From positions 1-64,000 of the forward strand of contig NW_026570373.1 of assembly GCF_019649055.1 (NCBI RefSeq): DNA of 64,000 bases, given 5' to 3'. Shown here piece by piece: positions 34,036 through 46,089 of this stretch. The position numbers and the translations under genes are program-made. A model generated the notes under the pieces. That model worked only from the letters and a program-made list of their open reading frames with translations, ran no database searches and was not told where the DNA came from. Position 1 is the stretch's first letter. Each line of letters begins with the position of its first letter. The DNA is from Paramacrobiotus metropolitanus (lineage: Eukaryota; Tardigrada; Eutardigrada; Parachela; Macrobiotidae).

Positions 34036-34275
34036 TCAACTACAAACCGAAAAAACCTAAGAAAGCTAAAAAACCTAAAAAACCTAAGAAACCTGAGAAA
34101 ACATGAAGAAACGTAAGAAGACATGAGAAACGCCTAAATCCAAGTCTAAGTCATAAAGTCCAAGTTTTAGAGTCCAAGTGAAGTCCGAGTTTTAGAGTCC
34201 AAGTGAAGTCCAAGTCCAAGTTTTAGTAGTCCAAGTCCGAGTCCAAGTCCGAGCTTGAGCGCGGGCCAAAATAAA
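34036..34275. repeat. CCTAAGAAA satellite with GTCCAA arm (one-armed copy)
   Basis: Degenerate CCTAAGAAA nonamers (34036-34135) pass into 'AGTCCAAGTCCAAGTTTTAG' hexamer-type repeats and end in GAGCTTGAGCGCGGGCC. That terminus is the complement of the left terminus of the larger element at 37562. Confidence 0.7.
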
Positions 34276-34279
34276 CAAA

Positions 34280-34925
34280 ACGGCTAAGCGCGAGACGCGG
34301 CGGTTGTACAGTATCTCGCGCTGAGTTTTGACTTCGCGCCCCAGATTTCCGGCGCTACAAAGTACCGAAACAGTACTACCGAAATCCGAAATCGGTACTA
34401 TTTTTCTTGTTGCGTCTTTTAAAACCAGAATGAGAGGTTTTTAACTGTTCTACATTGTGTATGAATGCACTATATTGAAATTAACTGGACCGGAATCACG
34501 GCGCTAATCGGCCTTCTGAATCATTTGCGGCCGTCACAGCACAACTGGCACCAGCAATCAATTAAAGTAGGGACCCCATATACCATTCATCCACTGCCTT
34601 TGCAGGTAGCGAAGCAATGGTCAAGACGAGCAATTCATCAGGTTTGTATCCATACGCGTCGGCAATGCAACTTGATATCAAAAGACATCGTTATATTACA
34701 CTTTTTCATGCAGTTTAATTTCGCGAAGCTTACATGTTACAAAGCCAGCGATTATCGTTCGCATCGGCGTTATGTAGTTGCGACGAAGAAAATTGTCGTC
34801 CGTCGAAACACAACATAATTACCGGCCGTAATTATAATCATAATCAAATTCACTAATAATTACCGGCCGTGGAGGGCCATAATGACCAGATCAAGAATCA
34901 AGAAAATGCTAATAGGGAAAGAACT
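34280..34925. other. Spacer, one unsupported open frame
   Basis: A 117-codon frame (34465-34818) starts MHYIEINWTGITALIGLLNH. It has no splice context, paralogue or domain that I can name. It could be a small gene, but I regard it as chance. Confidence 0.25.
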
Positions 34926-34929
34926 CCTT

Positions 34930-35870
34930 CATCAGATAAAATAATTGCTCCTCGGTACTGTTTACAATCTATTACGTAAAAAACGTTAAAAAATTATTAT
35001 TTTATGATATCTGATAAATAATATTATTATTGCTAAACAAAATTAATTATTTGTATAATAATTTTTTAATAGCTAGCGGTTATGCTGTAAGGTTTCCAAA
35101 AATGAAATTTTCATTGAACCGGAACTTTCATACAGCGGTTTGTTTTTCGAAATATTGTGAAGTATGGTTCGTTACACTTACACGTTCTCCTTTACATATT
35201 GTCACCGCTCATTGAATTCATATCCAATTTGCCGTATGTACGTATTAATTTTATTTTTTTCGTATACGTATTCAGCGTCATATTTGTGCCCGTAAAATGA
35301 AGGTAAATGCTCTTCGGGCAGTCGGCTGCGATTCCGCGAGTGACCGTAGGGGATCCGTCGCTGGCTGAGAAAATGTGGCCAAAACCTGCAGAAAAGCGAC
35401 AGTATGCGTACAGAATTTTCATCAAAAATAATGAGAAATCTTTGCAGTCATTTTACGTGATCGATATTGCCGGTAAATATCGGAGTGCGTATTATAATTA
35501 AGACCAAGAATGTTGCCATTGTGCTACGACTTTATTATCAGGGGAATGATTTTTACGCGCAAGTTATGACGTCTTGCTGTCGTCAGTGTTCTTCTGAAAC
35601 CTTTCTAAACGTTTCCGTGCAGAGTACAGACATGCCGGTATCTGGGAATTTTTGGAGTGCTTTACGGATATCCGCTTCCCGATGGGGTCATTGGAGAAAT
35701 TTCCTCGCCGAGAAAGTGTAGCGCGCCAGATGACGATACTTCAAGCGGCAAGTGCGGCGTGTGAGGGCAGAATGTGCGAAAGCGTAGTAGAATGGCTTTG
35801 TTCATCGTTCTCATATGCCGGTCAGTCTTGCGGATATGTATAACGTATAAACAGAATCTAATAAAAAGAT
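34930..35870 (+). repeat. Dispersed repeat, AT-rich and GC-rich parts together
   Basis: AT-rich lead (34930-35200), then a frame with 'VTVGDPSLAEKMWPKPAEK', then TGCCATTGTGCTACGAC (35514) through 'GIWEFLECFTDIRFPMG'-like reading and 'SVVEWLCSS' to GCGTAGTAGAATGGC (35797). This copy shows best how the pieces follow one another. Confidence 0.65.
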
Positions 35871-35879
35871 TCGTTTTTT

Positions 35880-36610
35880 ATGTTACCTCTTTTATTTGTA
35901 TTAGCCCCTTTTGAATATTTTTGGTCTTTCGGGTTCTTTTGATTTTTAAAAAAAACCGTTCGCGGTTTTTTGGTTTTTGGTTCATGTTAATGCCGGAGTT
36001 ATTCTCGCAAATATTGTTATTATGCGGTCAAGTGAATTCTTTTTAAATTAATGTTTGGTTATTCTAAAATAGCCATGGCTGCATAAAATGGTTGCACTTT
36101 TTCAAAAAAAAATAAGGCTTTCATTAAAGGTAAACGAGAATTTTCCAGCAGCAATTTTTCGTTTAGAATGTGGCATAAGTACAATTCCCCTGGACCGATC
36201 CTGGGTTAACCGATTGCCAATACACTACAATTTTTCAACTCCAAACGTACATATTGATTACATATGGTGCTAAAATACATACTCTTGAGCCATGTCACGA
36301 TTTTCGCGTCCGTCTCACGACATACCATGACAAACCGCCGAAACCGATAGCTATGGCCGCACACGGTGACAGTGTCCGGTGTTACGGGCCGCCGCCCGCG
36401 CAGTGGCTGGCGTGTAATCAGAGCCCTGAAGCCGCGTGTCGGCGCGTGACTGGTACACTGGTGAATTTTCCATTGCTTCACCGATATCCGTTCTGCGGCG
36501 GGAGCCATGTTTAGATGCCGTGAAAGATGTGCGTAAGTTGCACGATAGGATATTCACGCGGTAACTGCGGTGGGTGTAGCTAGATCAGCTTCGAGGGAAA
36601 TGCCCGTAAA
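35880..36610 (+). repeat. Long dispersed repeat, copy 3 of 3
   Basis: It is collinear with 26340-27120 and 29515-30270 ('GAATATTTTTGGTCTTTCGG', TGCCAATACACTACAATTT at 36214, 'GGCCGCCGCCCGCGCAGTGG'). Confidence 0.7.
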
Positions 36611-36687
36611 ATGGCCTTTGTTCGTCCTGCGGAAGGAGCGACGCCTTGCACAATATATGTAGTCTGTTTCTAATAGTTTTTGGTCTA

Positions 36688-36765
36688 TCAGTTTCGGTGA
36701 GGATTTACATAAAGAAAGTAGTGCGGTCAGTTTCGGTGAGGATTTACATAAAGAAAGTAGTGCGG
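36688..36765. repeat. Perfect 39 bp tandem duplication
   Basis: Two identical copies beginning TCAGTTTCGGTGAGGATTTA abut at 36726/36727. Identity in such a decayed region implies a recent event. Confidence 0.9.
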
Positions 36766-36779
36766 TTTTCGGTTGGCAA

Positions 36780-37430
36780 CTGACATGACCAGTAATAATG
36801 GCCAGATGTAGATCAGAGGTCGATATCAGAGAAGAATTCTGAACGCTGATGCTTTGGCCTGCATACTTTGCAAAATTGCCTTTACAAACTCCGGCAATAA
36901 GTGTAGTGTTTCCGTTTTGCAAAAGTGCTTCAATGTTTTATTCCGGCTGTTCTTCAACGAGAAGTTTTTTAGCTTGGTAACCCTTTCGTTACTATGGTTG
37001 CGGTTTATCAAAAGAAATCGGGTTTCTATGTCGGTCACCGGTGGTAGTGCTGCCAAGGGCACCAGTATGACCAACGTGCTATTATTGTAGCCGTTGGTGG
37101 CAAAGAGGATGAGAAAATTATCCAGAGGGATATTTTAAGCAGGGGGATCAATAATGCTGGTCACTCGTGTGCATCACGCAGATGCATGTATTGGCATCGA
37201 AGGTCATGTATTATTTACGTAAAAGAGAGAAATCAAAAATGCAGTTTTCTTATAGCACCGCAACACAGCATCATCCAGCAATAGCATTACAGTGGTTAAA
37301 TTGGGATGACATCATAGCGTTACTTCCGAAACTGGTAGAGATCAAGAGCTGCACTGCCGCTAAACAGACTCGCTGTGTCGCGACGGTCAACAATGGCTGC
37401 ACAGGCAAATACGTGTAGGCACTATCTGTA
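36780..37430. other. Spacer with unassigned open frames
   Basis: On the minus strand 36826-37074 reads 'THRFLLINRNHSNERVTKL'-like charged sequence. On the plus strand near 37050-37160 a frame reads G-H-Q-Y-D-Q-R-A-I-I-V-A-V-G-G-K-E-D-E-K. Either could be an exon remnant; I recognise neither and see no splice pairing. Confidence 0.25.
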
Positions 37431-37561
37431 GTAACGACGTAACGGCCAGCTGCGTGACTTCAAACTTCTCCTTCCGTAACCAAACTCCATAAAGCTGTTC
37501 CGTAACGAGCTTCCTATAACAAACTTTCGTAACGGGTGTCCGTAACGGATAGAAATGAAAT

Positions 37562-38011
37562 GGCCCGCGCTCAAGCTCTGATTCTGACTCAGACTCTGAC
37601 CGCTCAAACTCTGACTCTGACTACTCAAAGTCTGACTCTGACTGACCGAACTCTGACTCTGACTGATTAACCTAAGAATAACTTAAGAAACCTAAGAAAC
37701 CTAAGAAACCTAAGAAACCTAAGAAACCTAAGAAACCTAAGAAACCTAAGAAACCTATGAAAAACTAAAAAACCTAAGAAACCTAAGAAACCTAAGAAAC
37801 CTAAGAAACCTAAGAAACCTAAGAAACCTAAGAAACCTAACAAACCTAACAAACCTAACAAACCTAAGAAACCTAAGAAATCTATTAAGAAACCTAAGAA
37901 ACCTTCAGAGTCAGAGTCAGACTTTGAGCGGTCAGAGTCAGACTTTGAATAGTCAGAGTCAGAGTTTGAGTGGTCAGAATCAGAGTCAGAGTCAGAGTTG
38001 GAGTCTAGGCC
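37562..38011. mobile_element. Foldback element: GAGTCA arms around a CCTAAGAAA satellite core
   Basis: The left arm GGCCCGCGCTCAAGCTC followed by CTGACT-type hexamers (37562-37670) is the inverted counterpart of the right arm of GAGTCA/TTTGAG hexamers (37905-38011). Between them lie about 25 copies of the nonamer CCTAAGAAA (37671-37905). Flanks AAATGAAAT (37553-37561) and AAATGGAAAT (38012-38021) agree apart from one extra base, suggesting a target duplication. No coding capacity: long open frames here are simple-repeat artefacts (Ser-Asp or Leu-Gly-Phe). Confidence 0.7.
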
Positions 38012-38700
38012 AAATGGAAATGGGGCCCCAAATGAAATCAACCGATGCACTGGTCTTAAATATAGAGAACCTTTGCTACGCTCCTTCCCTGATTGGGAAA
38101 TCGTAACCATGTGCTCTTTTCAACCTGCACAGTCGATTGCTCCCGTGAAGTGCGGAATTAGCTGTTCTGCGTTGAGAAGCCTCACTGGCATAGTTTTATT
38201 ACCGCGAATTCTGCGCGCGCTGCACAACGTAAAGCGAGAAACATCGAAAACGGAAGAAAATCACAGCATAAGATGGCCGCTTACCCGGGTAACCGGCCAC
38301 CGCTCGCACAGCGGCTGAAATATCGGAGTGTCGAAACCGAATGGCGGCGAGGTGGCTCAGGGGTTAAGGAATACTGGGAATTTTTGCAGTGTCTCACCGA
38401 TTTTCGGTGATTATTGTTGTGCTCCGCGTTAGCGTAATATTCTTTGTTCGAGACCTTAGCACATCTTACGGGAATAAACATTGCAAGGTAAGAACTGGAT
38501 CTTTCAAGTTGGAGAACTTTCTTGCCGAGAAGAATGCACGCGATGTGAATATTCTCGCGGCAACTGACGCGAATGCAGTCTGATTACGTATGAACGTAGT
38601 AGAATGGCACAGATGAGGACTGTAGATGTGGTGGGTGACTAGCCGACCTTCTCCATCAGTATCATGTCGGATTATCGTAAATATAGTTGGTCTAATGATA
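38012..38700 (+). repeat. Dispersed repeat scraps
   Basis: 38240-38340 has 'CGCACAGCGGCTGAAATATC', then 'TGGAGAACTTTCTTGCCGAG' (38510) reading LENFLAEKNARDVNI, and GAACGTAGTAGAATGGCA (38590-38608). These are the tail landmarks of the coding-like module. Confidence 0.6.
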
Positions 38701-38709
38701 AAATTTTTT

Positions 38710-40130
38710 TTGTTATACCATATTCTATAGTACATTGACATCATACTTCTCATATGTATTCTGCTATCATAATACTGTTCTTTATTAGATATATCTTTTG
38801 TGCAGTTTCTTCAAACGTTTTTTTTTGGTCTCCCGGGTTCCATTGTACACGCTTTTCGGCTATTCCGTTGGTTTCGGCTGGTACTGCATCGACAATATTT
38901 TTGCTTCATGTTGCTCCATTATTAATTTATAATACTTTCGTATTTACTGTGGAATGTTTTAGTGTTTTGCGGTATTTTAGTGTCTGGGAACTAAACGGCA
39001 GTTTAATATGTGATTACATTCCGAGCACTAATTTGAAATAACACTCTGCTGCAGTTTACAATAACCAGATTCAACTACTTCGTGTAATTTGAAGTACTTG
39101 CTTGATTTTCACTATTCGCACACTTCCCCAACACCGGGGCGAAAATTTCTGTAAGGAATTTGTCCTCTTTTTGCGTTATATGGTTTCTGAAAAATGCGCT
39201 GGTTTTCAATATGTTACTCAGCTTAACTCTTCTAATGGTGTAGGCTTAAAACGGTTGTCTGTGATTAAGCGGCATTTTGGATTGTTGTTAAGGATTGTTC
39301 CCGAAATGTGTGACCGTTAATCTACCAAAAGTGTCGCCGTTCTACGTATTTCAGGTATTTGTGCACTGAAGGAATTGCACTATTCTGGCTGCGAGCACAA
39401 TTATACGATACAATGTACTCATATCTGTAATTTTACTTTTTACAGTGTACCGGTACTGCACGTACTGAGCGAAGTTCGTGTAGCTTTAAATATGTACGTC
39501 TGTACGGAAGTAAACGTCTGTACATATATATGTATTTTTTGTAGGTTAAGTTTTATTACAACTTTTTTGTATACGAGTACCCAGTTTCGGACAAATTTAA
39601 GCGTACAAACGTAGAGCGAGGAGCATATTTCTCAACATTTTCTTTATGTTATTAAATTTTTTTGTATCTATATTACATTTTTAAAACTAATCGATGCGCG
39701 AAGCGATATATCTCAGTAACCGGATGTTGCGCGTACAAACGGTTTTCACAACAGTATAAACAAATCATTTTTGTATACGATGAATGTAAACAACAAAAAA
39801 ACACATATGGGGGTGCGCGACAACGATCGTTTTCGCGATTGGTGGTAGTTTTGGAGCTATGTACCGGGCCATTTTCCTTAAGCAGCTTCCCATGCATCGT
39901 ATGAAAATGAGTGCTGGGCGTCACTATTGGCACTATAACGTTAAATTGTTTTTAAAAAATAATTATTGTATTGTTTTAGATAGCCATGTGCACCTGTATG
40001 CACTGGTTGTAGTTCTTGAATTCAAAAAATTAATTTTTATTCTTAGTAATTTAAAGTTTTCATACGCTAGTTTGCTTCAAGATGTTTTTACAGTGAGTTG
40101 AGCAGGCAAATGTTACATACTGCCAATACA
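38710..40130. repeat. AT-rich repeat territory without genes
   Basis: 'GCCGTTCTACGTATTTCAGG' (39340) matches 18.33 and 31.51 kb. 39890-40140 is an AT-rich part ending TGCCAATACACTACGATTTC (40121). Short frames are not protein-like. Confidence 0.5.
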
Positions 40131-40319
40131 CTACGATTTCATCTCCAAAATTTATAATAAATTCATAATGACTGTCATATAAATTCTCAGAAAATGCTGT
40201 AGTGATGCTCGCTTTTGTAATTAGCTCTTTAGCGTAGGAAGAGAAACCGCTTAGAACGCAAAGCAGCGTAATGAATTTTCATATTTATACTTTTCTGTAC
40301 TAATCTGCATCATGATTCC

Positions 40320-40800
40320 AAACGTACACCTTCGTATGAAAATGGCTGCTCCACGTTACTGTTCGCAATATAACGTCAAAACATTTTTTTGAAAAAACAG
40401 TGTATTATTCTTAGTAAGCCATATGACCGTACGTAATGGTGGTATTTTTAAAAAAAAATGCAGTTTTTATTGAAAACTTTACAAGTTTGCAAACACCGTT
40501 TTGCTCGAAATACGTATTTTGCAGTACGAGGGACAATATCATACTGCCAGGACACTACGATTTCATGTCGAAAATTAATGATTATCAATGTATTACACCT
40601 GATCAGTGCACATTAAAAGCAGAAAATGTCGTAGCGAACCTTACTTTTGCAATAGCTAATTTAGCGTTGGAAAAGAAACCGGCTGGAACGCAAAGCAGCG
40701 TAAAAACGACACCCTTAATTTTTGCCATCGTCGACAAAATTAATGGTGAAATCACTACTCTTTTTTCTATGTCATGTCCTAAAAAACAGAAATAATAGGT
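40320..40800 (+). repeat. AT-rich part of the complex dispersed repeat
   Basis: 'CTCCACGTTACTGTTCGCAA', 'GTAAGCCATATGACCGTA', TGCCAGGACACTACGATTTC (40545) and 'GGAACGCAAAGCAGCGTAAA' recur at 41560-41940. Confidence 0.65.
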
Positions 40801-41300
40801 TTTTCGCTTTTCTACAATGTAGATGTCACTAAATAATCGTAGATTGGATTCATATTCGATGATTTCTTCTTCTGATGAGATTATTATTTCCGCGGTGTGA
40901 TTTTCGATTACCGTTGGACTATGCTTTTTGGCTCTGAAACTAATCACGCCGTACTGGCGGCACTGCTATCGTTCGTCTTCTGGAGCTGAATTTGTTGGTA
41001 GGTACTTTGTTGTCGTATTAGGTTTTTTCAGTAAGGACAGGGTAATAACTAATAACCGGTTAAAAAATACATAACCGATTAAAATGTAGGTACGTGCCGG
41101 TGTTCGGGCAGTCTGATATATGTATTTCTGTGGACGGTAAGCGGTCCGTCGGCGCTTTCTTCGGGACTATAGGTCCTCTGGAATTCAGCTTCCGGGAATT
41201 CCGCGCCGGTGTCGGTACGTTTTCACCCTCGGTGTTATGGCGGATTAAATATACTCTGTACCTGCATAGTTGGTCTAATGCTTAAGACTTTTTTATTATA
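40800..41300 (+). repeat. Dispersed repeat, GC-rich module
   Basis: 'GTACGTGCCGGTGTTCGGGC' (41091) to 'GGTCCTCTGGAATTCAGCTT' matches 2825-2935 and 46245-46270. The preceding 'TACTGGCGGCACTGCTA' also precedes the module at 46135. Confidence 0.6.
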
Positions 41301-41403
41301 CCATACTTATAATACGTACGTTGATAACACACTTCCAACAGAAGTACACATATTTATATTGCGTCGTTAGATATTATTTGTGCAGTTTCTTCGAGCGTTT
41401 GCT

Positions 41404-41450
41404 CTTAGGTTCTTTAGGTTTCTTAGGTTTCTTAAGTTACTTAGAACAAC
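41404..41450. repeat. Short TTAGGTTTC array
   Basis: A few TTCTTAGGTTT-type nonamers, reverse orientation of the CCTAAGAAA satellite. Confidence 0.6.
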
Positions 41451-41554
41451 ACTATTCAATAACGGAATAACTACAAAGTATACAATCGCTTCATATTTTT
41501 ACATTAATTACTTTTTATAACAAAGCTGCACCATTATTTGAAACATCGCAGTCG

Positions 41555-41945
41555 TATGCATCAGATGAAAATGTACTGCACGTTACTGTTCGCAATATAC
41601 CGCTAATTATTTTTTTAAAAAATTGTTGTATTTTTGCATAGCCATATGACTGTATTTGTAAACAGTGCAGTTTTTTAAACAATTGAAAAAATGAAGTTTC
41701 CATCGAAATTAGCCAATTTGCAAACACTAGTTTGCTTCAAAATGTTTTACAGTACTGTGGAAAGATGATAGTCATATAATGCCAGTACACTACGATTTCA
41801 TGTCTAAAATTATTGGTTGTGATACATACGATACGTAGAAGATGTCGTAGCGAAGCTCGCTTTTGTAATGACTAATTTCGCGATAGGGTGAGAAACCGGC
41901 TTGAACGCAAAGCAGCGTAAAAACGACTTCCGAATCTTTCTATCG
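41555..41945 (+). repeat. AT-rich part of the complex dispersed repeat
   Basis: It is collinear with 40320-40720, with TGCCAGTACACTACGATTTC at 41780. Confidence 0.65.
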
Positions 41946-41998
41946 TCGTTCATGTACAGTAACGCAGTAGCCGTTAACATGAACTTCTCAGAACAAGA

Positions 41999-42145
41999 GA
42001 TTTTAGGTTTCTTTTGTTTTCTTATTCTTGGTATTGGTTGGTTACCTTCGGTTCTTTGGCTTTCTGAGTTTTTCTTTGGGTTTCTTTGGGTTTCTTAGGT
42101 TTCTTAGGTTTCTTAGGTTTTTCTTTGGGTTTTTTAGGCTTAAAT
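41999..42145. repeat. TTAGGTTTC satellite array
   Basis: TTTCTTAGG nonamers, partly degenerate ('TTTCTTTGGG'), in reverse orientation to the arrays at 34.0, 37.7 and 53.3 kb. Confidence 0.65.
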
Positions 42146-42239
42146 TACTATCAAAGGTACTTCGGAATTAACGTTTTCTGCAGGTATGCGCCATGAGAAA
42201 AACGTAATTACTTAATTTATGCTGGGATGTTAACGAAAT

Positions 42240-43130
42240 AATATTGACAAAAATGGTGAATTATTTATCCTTGTATTATTTTTTGATAGCTATAGAATTA
42301 TGACTATCTGTATATGCATTGTGCAGTGGTTTTTCTTTCTTCAAATTTAAAAGAACTAGCTTCCCATTGAAAATAATTGAATGTTTGCAAATACCAGTTT
42401 TTCCTAATTGTGTTGCAGAATGCAGGGGCTATACGAGACCCCTACAAACCATGTACTTACTTTTTTTTTAAAGCCAAATCTGACCACGTATTAATAAACA
42501 GCGAATTTTTCTGGGAACTGCGGATGATGGTCGGTGGGAAAGATGTTGGATATCCTATACAAATGCCTCCTGTTCGGTTTCTTCCGCCCGCTGCTCTAGA
42601 ACAATAACTAAAGCGGATGAAAGTTATCTAAACGGTTTCCCATGTTGCGTCTAACTGTTCTGACCAGCGCAACTTGAGCGTAGCATGACTGCGCATAGTT
42701 GTGGGAACCTGGCCACACAGTTTCGTATGAAGATTTGGTTCTTCGTGCGCTCGTTCGTTGGCGGAAACTGACCACGCAGCGATCCGGTGCTTCCCGGCTC
42801 TAATCGCAATTATAGCAGATTTCGTGACTTTTGAAATGGTGATCTTGCGGACAATTGCGACACAAGATAGCCGTATCACCCGACAATATTGACGCGGTAA
42901 GCCTCGCGCGAAAACTGATTACGCGTACGAGCGTAGACGTTACACTTATGGCAGAAGCGGAAAGTAGAAAAAAACGATACCTTCCCTATGTCCTACTATA
43001 TTATTGCAAGTGTAAAATGGTTTTTGTTTTTGATGTGTTTGTCGTGCTTGTACTGTGTAGTACAGTAATATCAGCCTTAAGTCGAATGGCTACTAACAAA
43101 TAAGGGTCATTTTACGTTTTTGTTAAGTAA
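42240..43130 (+). repeat. Dispersed repeat, AT-rich then GC-rich scraps
   Basis: 42240-42430 is AT-rich type. 42530-42720 carries 'GGAAAGATGTTGGATATCC', 'AGAACAATAACTAAAGCGGA' and 'GAGCGTAGCATGACTGCGC', as at 19.4 and 27.2 kb. Confidence 0.55.
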
Positions 43131-43139
43131 TCTACCATA

Positions 43140-44170
43140 ATCTGCCATTACGTTATGTTATCTACCATAAGTGCCACCGTTCTTGTGCCTTGCTTTAATT
43201 ACATCGCTTTTGAGAGCAAATTCTGCTGTGGGCAATAGGCAATAATTTTACGTAAGCATTTAGGTATATTTACTGTGCGATGCTCTGCTAGCTCCACTTC
43301 GTAATAAGTGTGTATATCTTCTAAGTCACGTTTTATTACAACTTGTTTTCGTATACAACTTTTTTTTCGTTTTTTTTCGCATTTTCGTTCTTTCGTATAT
43401 ACAACTTTTACAACTTTGTATACAGCTAAACAAGTAGCAATTAGTAATTTATTCTCTTAGAGCATCTTGGCATATGCATTATTTTACTGCTTAGGTACAA
43501 GTTACAACCATCTAGGCAAATTTCTCGATTGTCATATAACTAAAGACAGCGCTCGCATTTTTTTCGCATTTAAAAAATGAAGTTTTCATTGAAATATGTA
43601 ATTCAAAACATGGGCATATATATAACAGTTTACTTCCAAATGTTACGCAGTATGATCGATATAGTTATGAAACATACTGTATTGCCAGTACACTACGATT
43701 CCAACTTTAAAATTACTGATTATCTACTACAATAGAATACACTATGCACCGAGCCCACTATTGTAATAACCAATTTAGAGCTGGAAGAGGCAACCGGCTA
43801 GCCGTAACAACGATTTCCACATTTTTCCCATCGTCGTTCATGTACGAAACACACTTTACCGTTCTTCTGTATGCCTACTTGTTGTACGCTGTAAGTAAAC
43901 AAGTAAACAACTCGCATGTCAAATTTTACGCAGATTTATTATTTCGGTTCCTAGCCACATGATGCAAACTACTGACACCACAAAATTAATATCATAAATT
44001 TTCGCAACAGTTTGCAGAATCTGTACATTAGTATCATATTACAATAATTACATCATGCAGGAAAAACTAATAACAGTTGTTTACGAGGGATGCTACCAGT
44101 CTACCACCCACCGGTACCAAACTTATTCCACTGTAAGTTAGTTAGATGGGATATGCTCCAATACACACTT
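43140..44170. repeat. AT-rich repeat scraps, no gene
   Basis: 'AGTGCCACCGTTCT' (43169), 'ATGAAGTTTTCATTGAAATA' (43576) and TGCCAGTACACTACGATTCC (43684) mark two further fragments. Confidence 0.45.
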
Positions 44171-44179
44171 TTCGGGTTA

Positions 44180-44345
44180 CAGTGGAACCTCCTACTCTGA
44201 ACACCCCCGAACGCTGAACACCTCCGAATCTTGAACAACATTTTTCGTACCGGCGCTTCTCGTAATGTATAACATTAGGGGGACCTCTGAACCCTGAACA
44301 CCTCTGAACTCTGAACCGTGAACACTCTCTTACGTACCGTAGTGT
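44180..44345 (+). mobile_element. Tigger/pogo-like end (fragment)
   Basis: TA|CAGTGGAACCTCCTACTCTG is a canonical pogo/Tigger terminus with TA at 44178-44179. It is followed by degenerate 'CTGAACACCTCCGAA' repeats. No opposite end was found, so the element is truncated. Confidence 0.55.
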
Positions 44346-44449
44346 GTCTTCTTAGTAAATTAGACCTCCACGACCTGAACAGAGCAGTTCAGCAAAACAT
44401 CCGGGCAGATCAAGCGTTCATGGTTTAAGTATATTAATCGTAACTATTC

Positions 44450-45780
44450 GTCTGAAGTACGTACAAATTGTATCATACGGTGCTAGAATAAGTATTCTTG
44501 AGCCAAGCCAGGATTCTGGCGTCCGTCACACGACGTACCGCGAAAAACCACGGAAACCAATGGCACATTACGCAGTGACGGTGTCTAGAGTTACGGGCCG
44601 CCGGCCGCGTAGCGGCTTGCGTAATGCATATAATCAGGACCCTGGAGCCGTACGTGGAGGGACAGGAAACCAGTCTTCCTGTAGTGCGGCTTCGTTGGTT
44701 TACGGTTGACATGGCATGCAGAGGTTCTTGTCTCAAGCTGCAGCATGTCATACTGGTCTATGTGATTTTATATGACATTTAAAGTTTGGGTTTCCTCCTA
44801 GGTTTTTACATACGCGTAGCTGTAAGCTGCACAGAAGCGATAGCGTGCGCAAGAAAATTTTCATTAAAAAAATGAATGAAACTTTTTAAACGGTAGCTTT
44901 CACTGATTTCTGGCGGTATCGCTGCTTACTAAATGTGCGCACGTTGCCGCTGTGCTGTGATTTAGTCTCCTACGGGGCTGGTTGTACGCAATACGGTAGG
45001 TAGCCAGTGTGCCGTGTTGTTGATCTTGATCTTAGTACGTGTCACCGTTCTTAATTTATTGCTTTTCGGTAGAATGTGGTTGCCGTATTTTAAAAATTTG
45101 TGGCCCGGAGTTATGTATTATTTTTCGTATTAGTTTTGGACGGGGCCGGTTTCTTTTTGCGGGGAGGGCTGTTACTGCGGGACGAGTCAATTAATTAAAT
45201 TAATTTAACGCGCTGCCGTTTTCTTGCTCTGCACGAACGCGTCCTGCACGATAGTTTGTGTCGGTTTTCTGTGGAACATTTCCGGGATTTTCGCGTCCGA
45301 ATGGACCGAAACGCAGCGAACAGCTGAAAAGAAACGTGCAGCTAGCGAGAAACGTTCAGCTGGCTATAAATTGTCCTAATATACTTCTGTTGTAAATTTT
45401 ATTATAATTATGTAATTGTTTTTAAATGCTTTGTGCTTATTCGCTTCTTTTCGATGGTTTGCCGCCATTTTCAGCAGCTTTCCGGCGTTGCTCCCTGTCG
45501 GTGTTAGTCGGCCGCGGTAATCCCGACACTTTTTTTAGGAGCCGGCCAAAGTAACCGCGAATTAAGAGGCCTCCTGCAGAGCGCATTTTTCCTACGGACA
45601 GTGCCTGCATCCCCCACCGCTCCCACTATGGCAACACATCCGACTGCCGGCCAACACTTGCACATACCTAAAGGTCAGGCGGTAAACGTCAAAAAATGCC
45701 GACGATGTAGAACTGGCAGTTCAAACCAATCCGTTCCTAGATGAAATCGTAGTGAACTGGCAGCCGAGTTTGCCGGACAC
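44450..45780. repeat. Dispersed repeat fragments on both strands
   Basis: 44460-44650 matches part of the long repeat ('GTACAAATTGTATCATACGG', 'GGCCGCCGGCCGCGTAGCGG'). 45470-45760 is a minus-strand coding-like module copy: D-R-E-Q-R-R-K-A, then toward its N-terminus P-L-N-S-R-L-L and G-K-M-R-S-A-G. It ends at the complement of the family start near 45755. Confidence 0.55.
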
Positions 45781-46089
45781 TACTGCCAATAAAAAAACGA
45801 AATGGCTATGCGCGAAACGTGGCGAGAGTATCTCACGGTAGTTCTACCTTTACACAAGAGTTTTTCGACTACATAATTAATGCTGAAATGGTTACATACT
45901 CTTTTTTCTATGTCGTATCATAAAAATCAGACATGACATTATCTGAATGAACCCGAAAATCAACTGCACTTTATAGGTGGACATGTCAATCACCGTATAT
46001 ACAAATTTACCCACGTACGTTAGATTGGATTTAGATTCGATTATTTCTTTTTCTGAGTAGATTATTGCTTCGGTGGTGTGACTTCTGGT

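Noticed and set aside
37667-38110. 147-codon minus-strand frame of Leu-Gly-Phe and Ser-Asp runs
   Set aside because: A translation of CCTAAGAAA and GAGTCA simple repeats; no start context or domain.
41404-42145. Possible interstitial telomere sequence
   Set aside because: The unit is a nonamer TTTCTTAGG, not a clean TTAGG pentamer, and it co-occurs with foldback arms elsewhere.
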